Assembly (NCBI GenBank): GCA_007922225.1
Contig: ML679961.1
Location: 10,675,762-10,739,761 of the forward strand
Origin: Emydura subglobosa
Lineage: Eukaryota; Chordata; Testudines; Chelidae
Direction: 5' to 3'
Length of the DNA: 64,000 nt
Of the stretch, positions 58,147 through 64,000 are shown piece after piece. Position 1 is the stretch's first letter. Each line of letters begins with the position of its first letter. Made by a program: the position numbers and the translations under genes. Under the pieces are notes generated by a model that did not search any database, was not told the origin of the DNA, and saw only the letters and a list, made by a program, of their open reading frames with translations.

Positions 58147-58456
58147 TTCTTGACAATTAAGGGTGCAAAACAGTTTTCATTATAACCCCCTTGTTTTCAC
58201 ATGCACATAACTTTCCAAAACATTCATTCTGGGGGGCTCAGATTCTCCATCAGTGGTCTGTGTCCGAAAGGTGATTTTCAGTGATGATGGGCAGGGTGTG
58301 TGGCGAATGTGTGTGGAAAACACTAAAATACTTTTTCCATTAAAAAAAAGATGACCACACTTTTAATAAATAGTTTGGTATAAAATTGCAGTTAGTAATG
58401 ACATTAGTGTTAATGTGGATGAACGTGTTAGGTTGAGGTTTAGAACATCATTATTA
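58147..58456. other. No gene seen
   Basis: Unassigned AT-rich DNA. Confidence 0.45.
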
Positions 58457-58604
58457 GGTCTTATTTACCAAATGTCTTACTCATTATATTATCTGTTTTT
58501 TCAGATGTGTGCTGGTTTTGATTTTTAATTGGTCTTATTTACCAAATGTCTTACTCATTAGACTATCTAGTTTTTCAGATGTGTCCTCTTTTTGGTTTCA
58601 CTGT
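58457..58604 (+). repeat. 74-bp tandem duplication
   Basis: GGTCTTATTTACCAAATGTC followed by TTACTCATTA occurs at 58457 and again at 58531, and the match continues through TTTTTCAGATGTGT. Over the first 60 or so bases the two units differ at only a handful of sites; the last 10 bases have diverged. No coding content. Confidence 0.9.
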
Positions 58605-59124
58605 GAAGAGAACTAGCATATCAAGTCAGTGGTATGATTAATAACACAAGAGTTTTTCAGCATCCTGTGTCTTAGACTCTGCATTCAGTGCCTCTTAATT
58701 CCACACATACTGTCTAACAAACAGCCCCCTGTCCCCCTTCACCCTCTGCCATTGAACTTTGACCATAATCATTCTGGGAAATTAAGATACAAATATATTG
58801 GAGATATCAATTGTGATAGATTTGGCGTAGAACTATCACAGATTCCCTTTTAGAATCACCTTCTAAATATTTCTCAGATATGGTCTTATCAAGAGGATTT
58901 TCCTGTACTTGTTCGGAGCATCTCAATATTATTTTAAAGAAATGACTTTACAACTAGAAATGGTTTGAAATTTTGCTTCTTAGCTTATTTTCTCAAGGCC
59001 AAAAGCTCCTACCCTATGCCAATCCTGACTAAATTCCCAGACAATTGAAGCATTTCAGCACACTCTTAACAGTAAACATGTGACTACTTCTACTGAAATC
59101 AATGGGATTACTCACATGCTATGA
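58605..59124. other. No gene or clear repeat seen
   Basis: Unassigned. TACTGAAATCAATGGGATTA followed by CTCACATG near 59090-59118 is a palindromic-family trace at the edge of the LINE copy. Confidence 0.45.
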
Positions 59125-60090
59125 ATTCATAGACCACTGTGATCATCTCATCTGACCTCCTGCGTAACACAGGCCATAGAACCTCCCCAAAACAATTCTT
59201 AAAGTATATATTTTAGAAAAAACATCCAAGCTTGATTTTAAAATTGCCAGTGGTGGAGAATCCACCACAACCCTTGGTAAATTATGGTTAGTGGTTAGTT
59301 ACCCTGTTAAAAATGTACACCTTATTTCCAGTCTCGATTTCTCTAACTTCAGCATACAGCCATTGAAACATGTTATACCTTTCTCTGTTAGATTGTAGAG
59401 CCCATTATTAAATATTTGCTCCCCGTGTAGATATTTATAGACCGTAATCAAGTCATTCCTTAATCTTCTCTTTGTTAAGATAAATAGATTGAGCTCTTTG
59501 AGTCTATCACGATAAGGCAGGTTTTCAAATCCTTTATTCATTCTCTTGGTTCTTCTCTGAACCGTCTCCAATTTATCAACATCCTTTTTTGAATTGTGAA
59601 CACAAGAAGTGGACACAGTATTCCAGAAGCAGTCTCACTAGTTCCAAATATAGCGATAAAATAACCTGCCTACTCTTACTGGAGATTCCCTTGTTTATGT
59701 ATCCAAGGGTTGCATTAACCCTTTTGGGGTGTCGCACTGGGGAGCCCACGTTCAGCTGATTATCTACCATGACCTCAGGTCCTTTTCAGAGTCACTACTT
59801 CCCAGGTTAGAGTTCCCCATCCTGTAAACATGGTCTACGTTCTTTGTCCCTAGAGGTACACATTTATATCTGTCCATATTAAGACATGTTGTTTGCTTGC
59901 ACCCAGTTTATCAAGTAATCCTAATCACTGGGTATCAGTGACTTGTCCTCTTCATTTATTTACCAGTCCCCCAATTTCTTCCTCATCTGCAAACTTTATC
60001 ATGTGATAATTTGGGTTTTCTTCAAGGTCATTGATAAAAACGTTAACTAGTGTAGGGCCAGGAAACAATCCCTGCGGGACTCCACAAGAA
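59125..60090 (-). mobile_element. Old CR1/L3-like LINE, minus strand
   Basis: The 3' tail (GACCACTGTGATCATCTCAT, AACACAGGCCATAGAACCTC) is at the low end. The C-terminal coding part follows, and the RT palm is near 59985-60080, where CATCTGCAAACTTTATCATG is the antisense of the (F/L)ADE-like region and AGGGCCAGGAAACAATCCCT/GCGGGACTCC that of the PQG region. It is more diverged than the CR1 copies at 14845, 41778, 45981 and 53895. Confidence 0.85.
59299..59770 (-). pseudogene. Old CR1/L3-like ORF2 C-terminus
   Basis: Two open pieces in different frames. 59576-59770 has VNATLGYINKGISSKSRQVI and LSLYLELVRLLLEYCVHF. 59299-59616 has KKDVDKLETVQRRTKRMNKG, LPYRDRLKELNLFILTKRRL and RNDLITVYKYLHG. This is the conserved end of a CR1-group LINE protein, with frameshifts. 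No functional product is expected. Confidence 0.87.
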
Positions 60091-60354
60091 ACACAATAAT
60101 AAGAATATTCTTAAATGACTTGCTGGATCAGGGCCTGAATAAAGTTGGCTTGAGAGGGTATCTCACAGCAATCAGATCACTTGGTGGCCTCATGATAGCA
60201 ATAATGTCCACTACTGCTGGGAATGAAAGATTTTAAGGAGCTGGGAAGGACTTCCCCCCCCCATCCCTCAGGGACAATGGGGAGGTTCTGGAAAATCTGA
60301 CAAGGGAAATTCTGTGGAATTTGGCAAAAATTCCCCACAGATTTGATGTGGCCC

Positions 60355-60765
60355 AGTCCATGACTGTGATGGGACTTAATTCCATCACCTGTTAGACAAA
60401 GGGTTAAATGCCAATTTGTGTACCTGTAATTGATGGATTGATTGCCTCCTAGCCATAGCTAATTAAGGATCATTAGGCACCTGGGCCTTATAAAGAACTT
60501 GGCCCTGAGGGGGACTGACCATAGAGGAGACAGGAATTTCTTGTAGCGAGAAACCCACAGGGGCCAGGCCAGACCTGGCCTGGCCTGGCCCGGCCAGACC
60601 TGGCCTGGCCTGGCCCGGCCCATGGTGGAAGGAGAAGCCTGGAAATAAGGACTTATGTAGACAAGAAACCTGGTAGGAGGATCTTCAGGGAACAGAGTAG
60701 GCTCCTATGGGGAGAGGCAGGGTCAGTTAAAAGCACTTCAGTGGAGATCAAAAGGGGCGGAAGAA
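60355..60765 (+). mobile_element. LTR-like block with TATA box
   Basis: AGCTAATTAAGGATCATTAG, CCTGGGCCTTATAAAGAACT (TATA-like, 60487-60495) and the GC-rich downstream part resemble the promoter and R region of a retroelement LTR. No AATAAA at the expected distance and no duplication were found. It contains the GGCCT minisatellite. Low certainty. Confidence 0.33.
60564..60620. repeat. GGCCT minisatellite, 25-bp unit x2
   Basis: Two perfect 25-bp copies lie at 60569-60593 and 60594-60618, and each unit is itself made of CCTGG/GGCCT pentamers. The identity of the two units points to recent slippage or duplication. Confidence 0.92.
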
Positions 60766-60870
60766 TTTATTTTGCCAGTATAAGCTGCATCTCCACTAAG
60801 GAGGTCTTCCAGTATAGGTAAACTGGTATCGCTGTATCAGCAAAACCTTTATAGTGTTGACTAGCCTAAG
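60766..60870. mobile_element. Decayed GTGTAGAC-type MITE end
   Basis: GCCAGTATAAGCTGCATCTC, CACTAAGGAGG, CCAGTATAGGTAAACTGGTA and CCTTTATAGTGTTGACTAGC look like a degraded member of the GTCTACAC/GTGTAGAC family. Confidence 0.45.
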
Positions 60871-61799
60871 AAATAATAATGAAAACATTCCTGAAGTATG
60901 CAAATCCATTGACTTTCTTTTATTAAATGGCAGACTATTTTAATAGCCCATCATTTAGGATACTTCATATTGTATTGATTGCATTTATCCATGTAAACCT
61001 TTCAGATGCGCTGAATTTTAAAGCAGGGTTTTTGTTTAATTTTTTAAAGAAAGTTTCCTCTGCTAATTACAAAAGCAATTATCAGAATTGATGGCTTAAT
61101 ATGTGACCTTTGACCCAAAGCAAGAGATTAATGTGTCAACTCCAGTTAAAATTACAAGCTAGACATTCTCAACAATAAGTAAAAATGCAGCATTCCAAAG
61201 ACACTCTTCATGCTTATAATTTGGCAAAAGAAAATAAAATTATGAATGACAACTATTGAGAATTCTTTAGAAGATCCGTTTGGTTCAAACATACAAAGCA
61301 AAACTAAAACAAGTAAGTAATAAAAACAATGAAAAAGAGGCAAAATACTTGTATTTTTCTAAGTTAAAGGCAGCTTTAGAGCCTTAATTTAAACTCATTA
61401 GGAGATTAATTGATATTACACTGCTCCTTGACTATAAACAGTGTTAAATATTTCCCTGTTATATGCAGAAAGTGAAGCCTTACTTCTTGTTCCACATAGT
61501 GTTTATTACTTATTTGAATTCATCGGGGAAGGTGGTTTCTACTTCCTGGAAGAAAACATTTTCCTGTTCATGCAAAGGGATGACCAAGTTTTCCAGGCCA
61601 ATTGAAATACCACCATTCTGCTTCTTGTTCTTCAATGGGAAAGCACAGAGGTTCCCTTGTCAGGAGCAAGGAAGTTTCTGCTCTAGGTCTAGACATCCCT
61701 TCCAGAAAGGAAGCTACTGTTTTTCATACCAGAAACAACATAATCAAGAGGATGCGAGGAGGCTAGTATTTGGAGAAGCCTATCCAAATCACATTGATA
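60871..61799. other. AT-rich DNA, no gene seen
   Basis: No repeat or domain. The 141-residue frame at 61463-61888 continues into the fold-back repeat at its end and has no recognisable motif. Confidence 0.45.
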
Positions 61800-61824
61800 T
61801 CGATGCAAATATACTTATTGAAGT

Positions 61825-61960
61825 CAATGGGAGGAGCTGGTTGGACCTTAACGACTCAATTCAGCAAAGCATTAAAGCATGTGCATAACTTTAAGTACGT
61901 ACTGAAGCCCATTCAATAGGATTTATGCACATACTTAAAGTTGAACACATGCTCAACTGC
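61825..61960. repeat. GCACATACTTAAAG fold-back
   Basis: AAAGCATGTGCATAACTTTA with AGTACGTACTGAAG on the left is inverted as TTTATGCACATACTTAAAGT and TGAACACATGCTCAAC on the right, with arms of about 35 bp. It is preceded by TATTGAAGTCAATGGGAGGA, another palindromic-family word. It is related to 25618-25705. Confidence 0.7.
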
Positions 61961-62708
61961 ATTGCCAAATCAAGACCTAGCTGTTGGACCTTCATCAAGA
62001 TGAACTGGTTTAACATTCTGCTAAGATTTCTTTTCTGCAAACTTGAGTTCAGGTGTGACTCACAGTACAAGCTAAGCAGTTTGGCAAGTCAGAAGATTGA
62101 TAAGGTTTTTAAAGTACATTGACACAGACACTACAGTGATAAGCACCCTAGGACTACCTAAACAAGAGACAAATAGATTGGCAGGGCTACATGAGGAAAT
62201 TTGGCCAGGAAGGTGCCTGCATTTTGTGCATGGCTTTACTTTCCATCATTGTCTTCTAACTTTCATAGTCACCAACACTGATTAAATCCTCCTCTTTTCC
62301 AAGAAAAAAAAATAGAAGAAAAAATTTACAAAAAAAAATATAAATCCTGCTTTTGTTCTGAATAAAACTAGGTCAGCCTTTGCCATCCGTGCTGTCAGTT
62401 TTCTGCTGTGTGCCTCTTACAGTGAGTTACTGTTCCAGCAATAAGTATTATTAAAGTGTGTTGTGACAAAGAATTGCACACTTTTTTCAAAGGTTCTGGC
62501 ATCTTTTCATGTCAGGGCAAAGGCAATAGCCAGGTAAAATTATTTTTCCTCTCACTATAGTTTGCTCTTTATTAAGATTTGAATAGAATATTAAATCTGA
62601 TGTTTTCAAGTGCCCCAGTTCAGTACTTGAAAAAAGAACTGCCTGGGAAATGGAAAATTTTTCATGGGGTAAAAAAAAAAAAAAAAATGGAAAATGGGCT
62701 CCCTGGTG
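61961..62708. other. No gene seen
   Basis: AT-rich, with A-runs at 62306-62314 and 62670-62687. The latter sits in TTTTTCATGGGGT sequence that looks like an AGAGCTGGTC-family MITE interior. Confidence 0.45.
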
Positions 62709-62730
62709 AACTACATCTCCCATGATGCAC
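62709..62730 (+). promoter_or_regulatory. ZNF143/Staf-like motif in a repeat
   Basis: AACTACATCTCCCATGATGC matches the known vertebrate ZNF143/Staf binding consensus (ACTACAAYTCCCANNATGC) at nearly every position, including the CCCA..ATGCA core. No gene start is nearby, so it is likely repeat-borne. Binding is not shown. Confidence 0.5.
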
Positions 62731-63677
62731 TAGCCTTACACAGGTCCATTTCCTTACTCACCTGTGAGAAGGCAGAACAGAGATAATTAGAGCCATCATC
62801 TTTGAGATGGATCATTTGTAACTAGACTGGACAAGAACTGCAAAATATACTTCAGGCGAAATCCCTGCATTGGCAATAAGAGCTATGGGCAAGATGATAT
62901 AATAGGCTCTTTCTACTGGTTGAAAATCGTAAGGGGAGATTGGAAACATTTTTCTTTTTAAGTCAAAATATTGAAGTTTTAAAATTTTGAGAGTTCATTG
63001 AAATTTGAAAAATGCTGGCTAGCTGTCTAGTGGGTTGAGGAATGTGGAAAAAGTTGCAAAATAAATGCCTTTTTCTGGTCAAAATTTTGTCTAAGTATTT
63101 TTAGCAACATTTAAAAAAAAAAATCTTCACCAGCCTTGCTAATTTCTCGGTTTCTATTTTCCATTTGAAAACAGGGTCTTGTTCTGGAAACTGGTTTTTG
63201 CGATTCTCATTCAATATATTCCACCTCAGTGGAATAAGGCTTAGGTAAGTATTGGGAAATGGAACAAGTCCAACAACAAAAAAACCCAAAACAAAAGCCC
63301 TACTGTGCACTCAGGAAGCTGAAGTGAAAGCAGCTTTTGCTGAAATTCACATGTCCCCCCTTTAGAATCTTACTATTTATATAGAAATCTTATCTACATA
63401 TCTAACATACTCCACAAACACCTCTCCCCCAGACATCACCTCTTTTGGACTCTGCTTCAGCAAGGCACTGAATTTTTTTTGTGAAAAGGGTGTGCTATTC
63501 ACAGAAAAGTTTGATTCGTCACAAAAAAAACCAGATGCCTGAAAAGTTTAAAGCTTTTTGTTTTTAGTGAAAGCTAAAATAATTTGATTTGGACATTCCA
63601 ATATGGTGCCTGCTAGGAGATGTCGTTTGAGTAACTCATGCTCCCATTCTCCTCTATCAGCCTTCCTCCTTGCTCAG
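62731..63677. other. No gene seen
   Basis: AT-rich with AAAATTTTG words and an A-run at 63113-63121. Likely remnants of AT-rich MITEs near 62930-63025 (ending GCTGGCTAGCTG) and 63465-63560. Confidence 0.45.
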
Positions 63678-63700
63678 ACTACATCTCCCATAGTGCACCA
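63678..63700 (+). promoter_or_regulatory. Second ZNF143/Staf-like motif
   Basis: GACTACATCTCCCATAGTGC, the same word as at 62709 with the core altered to CCCATAGTGCA (one mismatch to CCCANNATGCA). The shared sequence shows that both belong to the same dispersed repeat. Confidence 0.42.
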
Positions 63701-64000
63701 CTGTCTCACCTCTTAGTCAGGGGTTGGTGGATCATGGGAGTCTACTGTTAATTAGAACCTCTCACCTGGTACATAAACAGGGTGACTGGAGTCTAAAAAA
63801 GAAGCTCTGACACAGTAACACCCAGCTCACAAGGTACATCACACGTTAAAGACAAATACACAAAGTAGACATCCATATCAACTACAGAAAATGGCTACTA
63901 TTGTTAAAGACAATTTCTATAGTAAATGGTACAAACATAAGACAGGACTGCAGTTCAGGGATGTGCGTATGGAGAGTATTTTAAATAAGGGCGTGTAGCA
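63701..64000. other. No gene or clear repeat seen
   Basis: Unassigned to the window end. Confidence 0.4.

Noticed and set aside
58457..58604. CRISPR-like repeat
   Set aside because: Only two adjacent units without spacers, in vertebrate DNA; it is a tandem duplication.

Overview
This looks like intergenic or deep-intronic DNA from an amniote of the sauropsid lineage, most likely a turtle. No host protein-coding gene, tRNA, rRNA or CRISPR could be supported. The case for a turtle rests on several CR1 LINE subfamilies with the typical CR1 3' end (ATTCTATG octamers), old MIR/CORE-SINE copies, hAT-type non-autonomous DNA transposons with 8-bp target duplications, and palindromic low-copy families (GAAGTCAATGG/CCATTGACTTC, GTCTACACTA, AGAGCTGGTC) that I recall as common in turtle genomes. 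The species call is an inference from repeat content only.

Layout. 0-9 kb: AT-rich single-copy-looking DNA with one compound CA/GT/TA microsatellite, a CTATAG-rich block and scattered MIR. 9-18 kb: a hAT MITE with flanking duplication (9190-9509), a candidate long interspersed repeat (10.0-11.1 kb), a folded-back composite (11.2-11.7 kb), a 1.1-kb CR1 copy (14845-15931) and a CR1 3' region split by an insertion (16.7-17.5 kb). 18.2-18.9 kb: an LTR-like block. 19-31 kb: AT-rich, with small MIR, CR1 and MITE remnants; 25.8-31.1 kb is the longest repeat-poor stretch. 31-41 kb: hairpin MITEs, MIR and microsatellites, then a 758-bp GC-rich hAT element with a perfect 8-bp duplication (40502-41259). 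41.8-47.3 kb: a 2.1-kb CR1 on the minus strand, a second CR1 subfamily, then an AT-rich MITE and a GTCTACACTA-type MITE side by side. 49.7-50.8 kb: a CR1 splinter fused to a second GTCTACACTA MITE, then a possible LTR. 53.9-57.4 kb: a long CR1 with a 1.06-kb fragment of a different LINE nested inside it in the opposite orientation. 57.5-60.9 kb: a tRNA-like inverted dimer, a hairpin MITE, a 74-bp tandem duplication, an old CR1 and an LTR-like block with a GGCCT minisatellite. 61-64 kb: AT-rich DNA with a fold-back and two ZNF143/Staf-like sites.

All long open frames are either pieces of dead LINE reverse transcriptase or chance frames in GC-rich repeats. The window therefore records layered transposition rather than genes acting together. 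I did not find a new functional system. The best leads are the nested LINE pair, the palindromic families, the fold-back with pol III-like boxes and the repeat-borne ZNF143-like sites.
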